Shown one piece after another: positions 1 to 9,793 of a stretch of 64,000 nucleotides of DNA (the stretch's first letter is position 1; every line of letters begins with the position of its first letter). Made by a program: the position numbers and the translations under genes. The notes beneath the pieces were generated by a model. It did not search any database. It saw nothing but the letters and a program-made list of their open reading frames with translations, and had not been told where the DNA came from. The stretch is from Hypoxylon rubiginosum (taxonomy: Eukaryota; Ascomycota; Sordariomycetes; Xylariales; Hypoxylaceae): assembly GCA_902806565.1 (NCBI GenBank), contig CADCXA010000062.1, positions 434,001-498,000 on the forward strand. The letters are read 5' to 3'.

Positions 1-931
1 CGAATGGAAGAAAATTGCCGGAGGGAGAAGCATGGCCACTGCAAGATGCGTGATGAAGAAGATCCGGTAGGAATACTGACGGACGACCCTTAGAGCTGTG
101 GTATTCATGAGACTCATGCCGAGAAACCCGGCAAGCCCAAGTGCTGGAACCAGACGGACGAGTCGTTCGGCTAGGATGCCTTCGTGGACGTAGAAGTTCA
201 GATACAAGCATGCATGCGCAAAGAGGAGGAGATAGATAATCCAGCCAAGGACGCGATGCCAGCGATTCACTTGCTCATGAGACGAGCCAAGTGCGAAGGC
301 GATGGGGTTTACGCTCTTTAATGCCAACAAGTACTGCATGGGGAGTTGCGATAGCGCAACTATCCCAAATCGTTTCGTCAAGTGAAGGTAATCTAGATCG
401 AGTCAGTTTCTATACTCTTAAGCCTTCATCCGTGAGGTGAAGTCGGCTGCAGCTTGCCGCATTTGAGATGGGATGGATGCAATAAAATTGATCGATGAGA
501 TACTGTACTCGACCCACGAACAAACAAACAAACTGACCTTTTCCCGTCCCAACCACGCACAAAAATACCAGCCACACAGCCCATCCAACACCAGCGAGTA
601 TCTGATCCCTCGGGCCCCACCGCACGCCCAGGAGCACCGCATCGTCGCCGAGCCACCACGCGGCCCTCCTCGGCGCGCCGGCCCAAGAACCCGCCACGCT
701 TCGCCTCCTCTGCTTCAGCGCCGGCGAGTTCGGCACGGCGAGGTACTCCGCGCCGCCCTGCGGGGACGACGAGAACCGCCGAGCCAGCCAGGATCCGAGC
801 CGGTAGAGCGCGACGGCGGCGACGGGGACCAGCGCCGAGAGCTGCGCAACGGCGGCGTGCCGGTCGAGCGAGCGGCGACGGGCCTCCTTCTCGGCCGCGT
901 CGAGCGCGTAGATCTCCCACGGCCAGCTCAT
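1..931 (-). CDS. Ferric-reductase-like transmembrane protein (AIM14/FRE type), 5' part only
   Basis: Partial gene whose 3' end lies beyond the left edge. Exon 1 is 931..538 and exon 2 is 392..<1; the 145 nt intron (393-537) has donor gtcagt, a CTGAC branch site and acceptor ctag, and joins in phase 1. The start ATG (929-931) gives MSWPWEIYALDAAEK. The protein has a hydrophobic helix near residues 35-50 and another just before the splice site. Exon 2 holds the ferric-reductase heme-helix pattern: RWHRVLGW, a helix with FAHACLYL, then FFITHLAVAML, so the paired histidines are present. The family moves electrons from NADPH/FAD across membranes to reduce ferric iron or oxygen; the FAD/NADPH domain would lie off the window. 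The N-terminal arrangement resembles AIM14-type metalloreductases more than classical FRE proteins; this is a judgement from memory. Confidence 0.82.
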
Positions 932-1787
932 GGCTTGCTGGGGGGAGGAGGGTCGCCGGGTGCGGTGTGGCTTGTATGTGTACCTAGGTATGTATACGTT
1001 GCCGGACGCCGGGGACAATAAAGCCGTGTTCCCCCGTCACGCTGTGATTTTAACCGGACGGGTAGGTACACCAGCTAGGCTTGCTGCAATTAGGCGATCA
1101 GGAGATTGATATGAAAAGTTCAAGTCCGGGGCCTGCTCGTGAGTGCAAGCGACGGGTGCTCGATTGCGACGTGTTATTAATAGATAGGCGCTAAGATTTC
1201 CATCAGATTAGATCCGCGGTTGTCATATCACAAGGAGCGCCACACGAGAATCAGCGTTCCCGAATGAGGTCAGCCACAGTAGCACGCGCCAAGGTAAGCC
1301 ACGTCTCCGAACCGATGCTCCGTGATAGCGAGTTTTTTCGAGGGTCTCGTCGGGAATAATGGGGACTAAAATTTCTGTTTTAAGATTCGTCTCTCCAAGG
1401 CGCTTAGTATGAACTTTTGCGTGTGGTAGGCGGGAGTTGTGGCTAGATGTTAACGAATCCAACAGCGAGCATAACAACATCGGACCTCCCGAGTGCGTAC
1501 TACTCGACAGAGGACTCGGTCGCATTCTAGCCTAGCCCTGCTGAAACTCAGTAAGGGGGTCACCAGATAGCGCTAACAGGAATCGAACCCATATACCCTT
1601 TTAAAACTTCCAAGTATCTTCTATCCAGGCATGGGACAAGTTAACTGAATGCAAGCTTTTTACTCGGAAACAACGGTCTTCTTCTACCCGCCAATACGAC
1701 AGGGAACCCCCGCATTTTTGCTTGTATATTTTTGCATAGCAGCGCCGCAACTCAACCAACCCAAGAAAGAAACCTGGAGGGAGTGCT
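932..1787. other. Intergenic, no supported gene
   Basis: Divergent-promoter-sized region upstream of the reductase-like gene. It contains one tacctaggta palindrome near 981-990. Short open frames here, such as 1223-1525 minus, have no domain, no splice support and no ATG context, so I call nothing. Confidence 0.5.
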
Positions 1788-1915
1788 GGGTTTGATGGTC
1801 TAGTGGTATGATTCTCGCTTAGGGTGACACCCGAGGTTCTAGCATTAATATCGTTATTACAACGATAATATGCACTTATGCGAGAGGTCCCGAGTTCAAT
1901 CCTCGGTCAAACCCT
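1788..1915 (+). tRNA. tRNA-Pro (anticodon AGG) with a 54 nt intron
   Basis: The acceptor stem GGGTTTG (1788-1794) pairs perfectly with CAAACCC (1908-1914). The D-arm begins TGGTCTAGTGG, a good A box. The anticodon stem CTCGC/GCGAG closes the loop TTAGGGT, which places AGG at positions 34-36. The T-arm carries the B-box-like GAGTTCAATCC. The intron, about 1825-1878, sits after position 37, the standard eukaryotic site, and contains an internal inverted repeat (AATATCGTT/AACGATAAT) that can form a hairpin. A tttt tract follows at 1920-1923. After intron removal the length is about 74 nt. Confidence 0.93.
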
Positions 1916-2702
1916 TTCATTTTGCAATTTTTGCAATTTAATTCATTATAGAATCACTCCCGAAACATTTTGGTGAAGGTTGGGAGAAGTATCGTGAAGT
2001 TTTACCTCAAGCGGGTTTCGAAGCTGCATAAAATCATATGCAGTGGTAGTCGTTAATAATCATCTTTAAGGGAGTAATCCTTTCATTTCGTCGTGGGGGG
2101 TTTTTCTTTTTTAGTTTTATCCAGGTGAGAACTACTCCTAGAAATCTGTTGTCAAGCTCAGGAGTTATTTCGTGAGTTTTTCGTAATATTCGTAATAAAT
2201 TTTTTTTTTTTTACATGCGGGGCAGTCACCAAGTCCCTCTTCACTCTGCACCCTACCCGCATGAGCAAGCGGGATTTCACAAAGCAGGCATATGCGTAAT
2301 TGAAGGACATGTTGAGCTATCGTTAATTTATATATGAGGCAGGAAATCGTGTTTCTACATAATATAGAGCATAGTGTAGTGCATATCGTGAACTTCCCGT
2401 AGATGCAGTGAGGATGAGTAGGTAGTCACCAACCATAACGAAATATTTCATGTCGCTTACCTGCATTTCTATCACATTCTCATTCACCTTTAACACACCA
2501 ACATCATTCATTATTAAATATAACAAAGTGCTTCTCTATCTATACTATTAAATATTGATGACTAAATCAGTCTCTAAAGTCATATGGAAGTCAAAGGATG
2601 TCTCGGTTATTTCTCTGCTATAGTCTACCGAGTACCCTACGTATCACAGAACTCTCTAACGGGTTCATATTGTACAATTTGAAAGCAAAAAAGAAATAAA
2701 AA
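1916..2702. other. Intergenic, AT-leaning, no gene seen
   Basis: Contains short homopolymer tracts (t-runs near 2101-2115 and 2200-2212) and no convincing coding frame. The minus-strand frame 2323-2526 is low complexity without a family signature. Confidence 0.45.
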
Positions 2703-2776
2703 TGCATTAGCCGCGAATCGAACACGGGCTCACGGATGACAGCGATGGATTTTACCACTAAACAAACTACTAATGC
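2703..2776 (-). pseudogene. Decayed tRNA-Gly-like gene (GCC to GTC anticodon)
   Basis: On the minus strand the acceptor stem GCATTAG/CTAATGC is a perfect 7 bp and the T-arm CCGTG-TTCGATT-CGCGG is intact. The backbone matches fungal tRNA-Gly(GCC): GTTTAGTGGTAAAATCCATCG is recognisable. The D-arm carries an extra 4 nt GTTT duplication, the anticodon loop reads CTGTCAT (GTC, nominally Asp), and the anticodon stem has a C:C mismatch. A scanner might call it tRNA-Asp with a low score. I read it as a tRNA-Gly relic: the identity elements are glycine-like and the loop change is a C-to-T transition. Confidence 0.6.
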
Positions 2777-2902
2777 CTCATAAATAGGTAGAAAACAGGG
2801 TAATAGAAACGACGAGTATTGGTAAGTAGATCTTTTTAGTATGCACGTCCTTTACATTGAGGCCCCGTCGGGTCAAACATATGAAGATAAGTTGCCTCGT
2901 TT

Positions 2903-3815
2903 TCATATACGGCGCGTAGCGCACTTGTTCAGCTCGTTCTCTCTGATATAGATGCCATCCTACGTTGCGTGTTAGCAGGTCTAGCAGCAACAGGAATGAA
3001 TCGCGACTCACCATCATCCCTTCCCACCCGAACCAGCTCAAGATCCACGCAAACGTAGCTAGACCCCCCTGCCAGATAACGTGCTTCACCGAAGGCCTCA
3101 GGAGCTCATCGACCACCTTCTTCGCGTATACCTCGGGCTCCATATACGGCGTCTTCTCCAACATCTTACGGCCCTCGATGAACTCCCTCGCCGGGCGATA
3201 CAAACTGTCCTCCGGCAGTTTCGTCGGGGGCGCATTGCGGAAGAGCTCGGTGTTGATGCAACCGGTCTTGATCGAGACGACGCGGACCCCGAACGGTGCC
3301 AGCTCGGGGCGGATACTCGCGCCGAGGACCTCGACGGCGGCCTTGGACGCGTTGTAGATGCCGAAGAAGGGCGGCCGGATCTCGGAGTTGACGCTGCAGA
3401 CGTTGGCGACGATGGCGTCCCCTCCGGCGCGGTCCCTCGCGGCCGCCAGCAGCTGCGGCAGGAACGCCTGGGTCACGGCGACGACGCCCAGCACGTTGAC
3501 GTCGAAGAGCCGGCGCGCGGCGGCCACGTCGGCGTCGGCGAACGGCATCGCGTGCAGCACGCCCGCGTTGTTGACGAGGATGTCCAGCCGGCCGCCCGTC
3601 CGCTCCGAGACGGTCGCCGCCGCCGCCTCGACGGACGGCTGCGACGTCACGTCCAGCGCGAGGGTTTCCATGCCGCGGTCCTCCAGGTGCGCGAGGTGCG
3701 ACGAGGAGACGTCCGTGGCGAAGACGCGGTGGCCCCGCGTGTGGAACTCGGTCGCGAGGGCCGAGCCGATGCCTCCCGGCCCGCAGCCGGTAATTAGGAC
3801 GGTCTTGAGAGGCAT
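2903..3815 (-). CDS. Short-chain dehydrogenase, 1-acyl-DHAP reductase (AYR1)-like
   Basis: Two exons, 3815..3012 and 2959..2903, separated by a 52 nt intron with donor gtgagt, branch gctaac and acceptor cgtag. Reading through the intron gives a longer frame to 2778, but splicing yields a clean end (KCATRRI then TGA) and a 286 aa protein, the usual length. Classical SDR motifs are visible: TGCGPGGIGSA (NADP-binding Rossmann turn, residues about 10-20), NNAG near residue 87, the catalytic serine region VCSVNS, and YNASK with the catalytic Tyr and Lys. The AYR1 group reduces 1-acyl-dihydroxyacetone phosphate to lysophosphatidate and also acts on lipid droplets; substrate assignment here is by family resemblance. 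The high GC of exon 1 contrasts with the AT-rich flanks. Confidence 0.88.
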
Positions 3816-6019
3816 AAATGTAGTTTACTGGCTGGCGTAGCCTTTCAATTCAATACGTTGATATGCTGGGGAGAGGAGACAAGACTAGAATTGGAGACAT
3901 GCAGAATTGGAGATGATGAGATGAGATGGACGTAAGGGATAATAGAGAGAACAGGGGTTAAAGCGAATGCTAAGGTTCTGCGGCTAACTTTATTCAACTA
4001 AAATTAGGTTACGAAGTGCAGAACCAGCGTATCCGAATGGTTAAACTAAAATTGGCCTAATAAGTTCACTGGCGGAGCGTAATGCACGTAAGCTTCTATG
4101 AGCCTCCCGCTCCGGTTCCGCGCTTCCGGCCGAGAATTAACGTCATGCCACCTGTTGGATAATCAAGGAGCTTTAGGCTCTCCTAGGGCCCTGGGGCAAA
4201 ACCCTCACTTTTACACTGAATTGATTCAGTAATATAATCAATCCATCCTAATTTAATTGAGCCATCTAAGGCGATATCTCTATTACGTATATCTGACAGA
4301 TTCTGACTAGAGTCGAGTCAAGAGCGTGAGCTTCGCAACAATCGCGAAACTATCGTTTAGTATAAAGGCCTGGTAGTCAAACAGTACCTCATCTCGGTTC
4401 ATTGTAGCACATTTTCAATCCTTTTCACAAGTGGTTGCAGCAATTGTCGCCAGGTCTGATCCAATCTCGAAGCAATACTAAAGGAAATCACCGTTGGGAT
4501 AATGACATCGCATTAGCAACGGATACGGCGGCATCGCTAATTTCCATGCTTGCGCCCATAGTTGAACAGTTGAAAATAGTTCCAACGTAATCAGACGAAG
4601 AGAATATTCGTCGAGAATCCTCCGGTTCTGCGATGAGCCCGTCCGTGGCGCCATCCAACTTCATGCGATCATCACAAGGGACGCTACCTAGGTCAACTCG
4701 CGTGCGTTGAACTACTGTCATGTAAGGTCCATGTAGAATGCCGACCAGATGGTAGTTACCATCAGTTCAACACACCACAGCCTGGGCTCAGCTGCGAGGA
4801 TTCCTTTATAGACTGTAGGTACTGTTGAGCTAGGATGTCAGCCTACCAGCTGCCTTGAGAACAGCCATTGAATTACGAGTAGGGTGGACCTTTCCCATAA
4901 TAGCTTCGGGTTAAGTCTTTCGAGATGATAGTCTTGGATACGAGTTAGGATGAATCTGCTTTTGGCAGGCAGTTCGGCGGCCATTTACCATGTCGCTCAG
5001 AGCGGTTAGTCCCAAGTTATACAGCGCGGTTCATCGTTGAGAGCATCGGCTTTGAGTTAATTTTCTCGGGGATCCTAACGACTTTGCCCTCCACGTCACC
5101 GAGTGGTCATGAGTGCTGGATAGATTTCAGTTCGAATTTGTACCGTAGGTAGAGCACCTGCTCGAGTTATCAACTCTTATTCCACCATGCCCGTAGCCGG
5201 AACTGGAGATACTTGTGACGCCGTGTTCCGCTATCTGAGGTGGTGTTTTGAGATATAGGGGACTTTTGCTGTTCAGTACGCTCAAATACTGTTGGTTCCT
5301 GGAAGGGCTACTTAAGCGTATTGCTTGAAGTATTGCGGAAGCCTTGGGCACTTCGTACGAGCAATGGTTGCAACGGCATAGATAGTAATAAGATTGGGCA
5401 GGCCGGAAAAAGAAAAATACAAATTTTGGTAACATGTTTGAAGGGGTTACATAGAGTCATATCTGGCGCTTATGGCTGACGCAGTATAATTTAATTGATT
5501 AAAATAATTGGAAAATGGAAAAGACTAGATGCTTAACAGCGATGGTGTCGGGATTCTGTGCCCATGGCTTTATGTAGAAATGTGGCGATGTGGTATACGG
5601 CGTGTACCTATTTTGAATTATTCAACAACAAGCAATGCTATAATCTCAGACCTACTTCATTTGATAGGCAACCAAGTTTTGTTATATATTCGAAATTTAC
5701 AGAGAGTGCGAAGTTGTAATCCTAATAATGATTATTTTAGGCGTATAGCATAGCATCAATATTTGTTGAGTTAGAACGGGTTAAAGTTGGCCAAAGTGGG
5801 TGTGCAATGAAGGGGGTCCCGTGCAAAAGGGGGTCAACAAGGTTAATCTTGTTGATGTTTTCTGAGTGATCAAATGGGGTCCTGCCGGTGTCGAGTATTT
5901 ACGTTCTATGTGGATTAAGGGAATATGAAATGGAGGATAAAATAATAGGTAAGAAATTTTGATACTGAGATTTGCAAAGCTTTTGGATTGATCCATCAGA
6001 AAAAAGGAATTTATAAAAT
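3816..6019. other. Intergenic 2.2 kb, no supported gene
   Basis: Open frames at 4488-4721, 5127-5435 and 5529-5753 lack domains, codon bias and splice signals. The GC content falls towards 5500-6000. I see no tRNA or other RNA in it. Confidence 0.45.
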
Positions 6020-6200
6020 GCCAGAGGCCGGGTTCGAACCGACGTCTCCCTCCAGTATTCTTTCATCCACTTTGGTGCAATTGGTGTCTGGTCTTTCTCT
6101 ACCTGAGGCCCTGAACATGAGCATAGCCACTTGCACTAAATGTCCAGAAACACCTAAGCGGCTTTACCAATGAGCAACCGCTCAATTAGCCCACCCTGGC
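6020..6200 (-). repeat. tRNA-like Pol III element, copy 1 (181 nt)
   Basis: On the minus strand the element opens with GCCAGGG and closes with CTCTGGC, a 7 bp acceptor-like stem with one G:U. Next to the 3' strand is a perfect T-arm, GTCGG-TTCGAAC-CCGGC, containing the B box GGTTCGAACC. The 5' side has an A-box-like stretch TGGGCTAATTGAGCGG and a conserved AGCGG/CCGCT hairpin. A TATA-like tatatatcc lies about 30 nt upstream and a T6 tract (rc of aaaaaa near 5999-6004) lies just downstream, as expected of a Pol III gene. It is 181 nt long, about 100 nt more than a class II tRNA, so it is either a tRNA-Leu-like gene with a long insertion or a tRNA-derived element. A second copy is at 22125-22306. 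Confidence 0.6.
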
Positions 6201-7117
6201 ATTGCTAGAAACCTACTGTACTATTAGGATATATATAAGCCTTACTTTGGTAGGTCACGGTTGCCCTGCTGCTGCTGGGTTTTTTCCGGACGTAAAGCCT
6301 TACGTTTCCATTTGCCAATGCTTCAGATGCCTAGTCCTTCCTCCCTCCCCTTGACTCCGTTGTCGTGCAAATCGGCGTAATGCAGTTCTGGGCCTTACGA
6401 GGCTACTCACGGATATGCTCTACCTATTCGAGGATTTAATGGGATCCACATCTATACAATTCAGTGCAGCTAGATTCTACCTCATGAACGTAATATTCTG
6501 TTTACATACCCTGCTCATAAAGGTAGATTAGATTAATCATTTAATCATTAGGAGATCCCCCTTGCGTAGAGAGGTTGAGTGCTACTTGCACATCAATGTT
6601 GTCTTCTCCTCACCGTGGCATCAATAACATGTTACTGTTAAATCTCTCAGTAGAAATCTACTCCTCGATGTTTTTATTGGGTTATATCATAGATAATATT
6701 AGATGAGCCGGAGGGCACAATGCGATTAGAATAGCATATCCTGTTAAGACAGCATACTATACTGTACAAGAGACTTTTAACAACGAGAAATTTGGTACCA
6801 ACAATGGCACAGAAGTATGAAATGACGATGATGAAGACAGATTCATGACACAGAACGAAAAGGCGCGGGAAAATGACGTTGTACTTCGTGCAATTAACAT
6901 ATCTAGGAACCCCCCCCCCCCCCCCCCCCCCCAATACACAGACACGAGGCTCTTGGTTCTCCGATCCCGTCCTCATTATCTGGGCTAAGCCTTTTTATCC
7001 CATCTCCTTCCTAAGGAATTGATGGTCGAAAATCCAGAGCCCTTACAAACATCACTACCAGCATCCTCTGCGCCGCCAATACCACCAATGCTTGCTGAGT
7101 CTCCTTGATGGATGACC
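6201..7117. other. Intergenic with a 23-C homopolymer
   Basis: The first 55 nt are the conserved 5' flank of the tRNA-like element. A run of 23 consecutive C occupies about 6910-6932. No coding frame survives inspection: frames across the C-run on the minus strand are only poly-glycine shadows. Confidence 0.5.
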
Positions 7118-8965
7118 CTAGTCATCCTCAGATACACCTGCTAGCCAGCCGAGTACACGTGTTCTAGTCCATGCAATATCGCCCTTGGTATAGTCGCTCT
7201 TGATATAACCCCCTAGTTTTGCTACATGATCATCTTCCACACCACCAGTTTCGATATCGTTAACTGTCTTGGGCGAGACAAGGTCAACGATTAGATTACT
7301 GCAGTCCGGGAGCTCCACTATGCCCACTTGATCATCGGCTTTCTTCAGCTGTCTCAATGCAAATTTATAGTTACCGCGGTTGCCTTGGTCTTTTGCGGTG
7401 CTTTCGATATGCTTCAGTAGTCGATGAAGTAGCTTGAGCGTAGATGCGTTCTGGCCATCCTCTGCCCAGATGTCCAATTGTGATTTTTGTGGAGTCTCAT
7501 CATCGCACGAATTGAAATCCGAGTCCAAATTCCTCCCTTCATCCGAGCCTGAAAATTTTTCGGGGTCCGCAGAGTCATCATCAGACTGCTTATTAGATTC
7601 CTCGTCCTCGCCGCGACGTTTTTTTGCGCTGGCGTCATGCTTCTGATCAAGCTCCTTGGCCTCGTGGCCTCTTTTTTTTTGCGCTGGTGCTAAGCCACTG
7701 GAAGCCTTCCTCAAATTCTGCATCAGGATTGTCCTTGAGGTAATTGTAGTCCACTATCATCGCACTTTCAGTGCCTGAAAGCCATAAATGGGCCATGATT
7801 CTCGTGTGGCTCTTGTTGTTGTTTCTTCGGCCCGCCTGACGCGCAAAGAGTCCAGTGCTGTGCTGGCTGAAGGTTTGTTTCGGACGAAATACAATAAATG
7901 GGGGCCCATTTATACTGGAATCTTGGTTGAGATTGTCGGTACCCTATTCCAACTTCTCATGCACCGCGATATCATCCTTGCTAAGCGCCTTGCACTTGTG
8001 GGTAGTCGAGACGATTTGATTGATGTCTTCAACAACTAACTTCATATCTCCCATGTCGTATGAGACAACGCGCTTAAACGCATTGAGGTCTAGTTCCACG
8101 GCGGAACCATCGTCGAGGTCGCATTTCGATGTCCAACACCAATTTAGGCCATGTTTTCGCAAGTGATCTGTTGCTGCTTTTAAAGCAGTATCGCCAACCG
8201 CTTCACTGTTGACAGCCTTCATGAGAATGATATTATTAACCACGTGGATTACTATACTAATCCCCTTTCTGCGTTTGTTATAATTGAGATTAGCGACTTT
8301 GTCGTGCACGGCGGAAAAGAGACCCCACAGGGTCTCCGTATCGGTAATAATGGACGCAGAATAGATCGCATGTAATTTTCCCTCCTCACGTGCCGCGCGA
8401 CAGAGGTCTTCGAATGCTAGACTCGGTCTATCCGTACCATAATGGTCAGGCACGGTGAACGTGAAGTTGTTGGTTGATAGTCCACGGCTATACGGGGGAT
8501 GGCCTTTTGATATCCATTAGCCGCTGAATTGCTGACCCATATGAAAGGGCCAATTAAAAAAGGAGAGAAGAAATGATCAACTAGTAGGCACTTACCAGGA
8601 AGGACAAGAGGGCGAAGGTGGGTGGCTTCGTCCGGGGCTTGGTCTTGGGTGCGGTCTTCGCTACCTTGGTCCTTGGAGCGCAAGTACTCTAGCGGAGCCT
8701 TATTAGGGTCTGGAAAAGGACGGCTGCCGGTAGCACTGAACGCAGGTTTGGTGGACGCATCTTGGTTGTCGGGGCCCGGCCTAGCTGACTGAGATTGGTC
8801 ATGCAGTTCTGGATGGTTTTGTGTTTGATCTAGTTGCTCCATCTCGCAACCGCTGAACGTAAATAGTTCCTTAAACTGCGACTTGGCAATGGGTTCCTCG
8901 GTCAAAGGAAACAGGTCATTCGCAAGAGGCTTCAGGCGGATACGCTCCAACTTACGAGGCGCCAT
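7118..8965 (-). pseudogene. Fungal family of unknown function, paralogue A (frameshifted; internal TAG)
   Basis: Exon 1 (8965..8596) starts MAPRKLERI and is polar and disordered. A 92 nt intron (8504-8595; gtaagt, phase 1) leads to exon 2 with a GHPPYSR start, PSLAFEDLCRAAREEG, TETLWGLFS, NAFKRVVSYDMGDMKLVVED. The frame meets TAG at 7944-7946, continues in frame with NGPPFIVFRPKQT and HLWLSGTES, then needs a shift at an A9 run (about 7672-7680) to reach the conserved C-terminal block LKLLHRLLKHIESTAKDQ and end at 7118. Similar fungal proteins are often database-labelled geranylgeranyl pyrophosphate synthetase-like, but I see no prenyl-transferase aspartate motifs, so no enzymatic role is claimed. 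The start is fixed by MAPRK also seen in paralogue C. Either a one-base homopolymer error or real decay explains the shift. Confidence 0.6.
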
Positions 8966-9335
8966 GATGTTTCAGAACGAGTTGGACAACTAGAGAATGA
9001 AGGGTACGGGTTCCTTAATAATCGTATGGAACGTACTAGTACTATTGAGGATTGAAAAAGGCTTGTGGCGGAAGAGGACGCTTTCTTCTTCTCGAAATTG
9101 TTGCTAGAGGGGAAAAATTAAGGAGCTGAGCCTGGTGGGGAAAGTTTTTATGTAGGGCACACAATAACAGTACCTCTGTTGCTTGGTGAATATTTTCAAA
9201 TAAGCACCGTAGTTACTTGCCTCTAGAAGGCACCTGCCTGACTGAAAGTAACTACTTAAAATGTACCAATCTAGGGACGGGCCATGCCGGGATAAGTAAG
9301 GAGAAATAATAAACGAAAGCTTAATTTATTAACCC
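8966..9335. promoter_or_regulatory. Upstream region of A, shared with B and C
   Basis: Near 9272-9335 is a block, ctagggacgggccatgccgg followed by an aaagcttaatttatt end, that recurs upstream of B (about 21598-21665) and, more diverged, upstream of C (about 25465-25530). The paralogues were therefore duplicated with their promoters. The AT-rich block begins directly after this element, so the retroelement appears to have inserted at its distal end. Confidence 0.5.
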
Positions 9336-9563
9336 TTAATTTAAATTACTATAATATAATTATTAATAAATTTAATAATATTATTTTATAAATCTAGATA
9401 TTAATTATATAAAACTTTTATTAAAAATTATTTTTTTTAATTTTAAATTTATAAATAAAAAACTAAGTATATTAATTTAAATAAAAGTTAAAATAAAAAT
9501 AAAATAAGTTTTTTTTTAAAAATATATAAAAAGCTTTTAATAATTATATTAAAAGTTTTTTAT

Positions 9564-9793
9564 TAAAATTATTTATAAATTATAAGTTTATAAATATTTT
9601 AATTATTTTATAATTAGTTATTTTAAAATTATATTTTAAAACTGTAATTTTTATAATTTAACTTATAAAATTATATTATTTATTATAATTTTATAATTAT
9701 TTTTTTTATTTTAAATTTAGTTTTAAAATATATTTAATATAATATTTTTATTTAATGTTAATTCTTATTTAATTATAATAAATTATAATATTT
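9564..9793 (+). repeat. Left LTR (RIP-mutated)
   Basis: Matches 19284-19513 nearly base for base over about 225 bp, with most differences being C/T or G/A transitions. The shared core begins ttatttataaattataag and ends near taataaa(t/c)tataatatt. Exact ends are uncertain because TG..CA termini would have been mutated. Confidence 0.75.

Noticed and set aside
473..1021. Plus-strand frame antisense to the reductase-like gene
   Set aside because: Arginine/proline-rich shadow of a GC-rich exon; the minus strand has heme-helix motifs and proper splice sites.
2778..2902. Read-through extension of the SDR to 2778
   Set aside because: A gtgagt...cgtag intron with a branch site restores a normal C-terminus ending at 2903; the extension is AT-rich and unlike any SDR tail.
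4488..5753. Several small frames of 70-100 codons
   Set aside because: No family motif, biased composition or splice support; counts expected by chance.
6674..6976. Glycine-rich minus-strand peptides
   Set aside because: The glycines arise only from the C23 homopolymer.
7944..7946. Known readthrough context at the TAG (CARYYA or UGA-CUA type)
   Set aside because: The downstream bases are GGT, AAT and GGC in A, C and D and match neither known context, so readthrough is only an open option.
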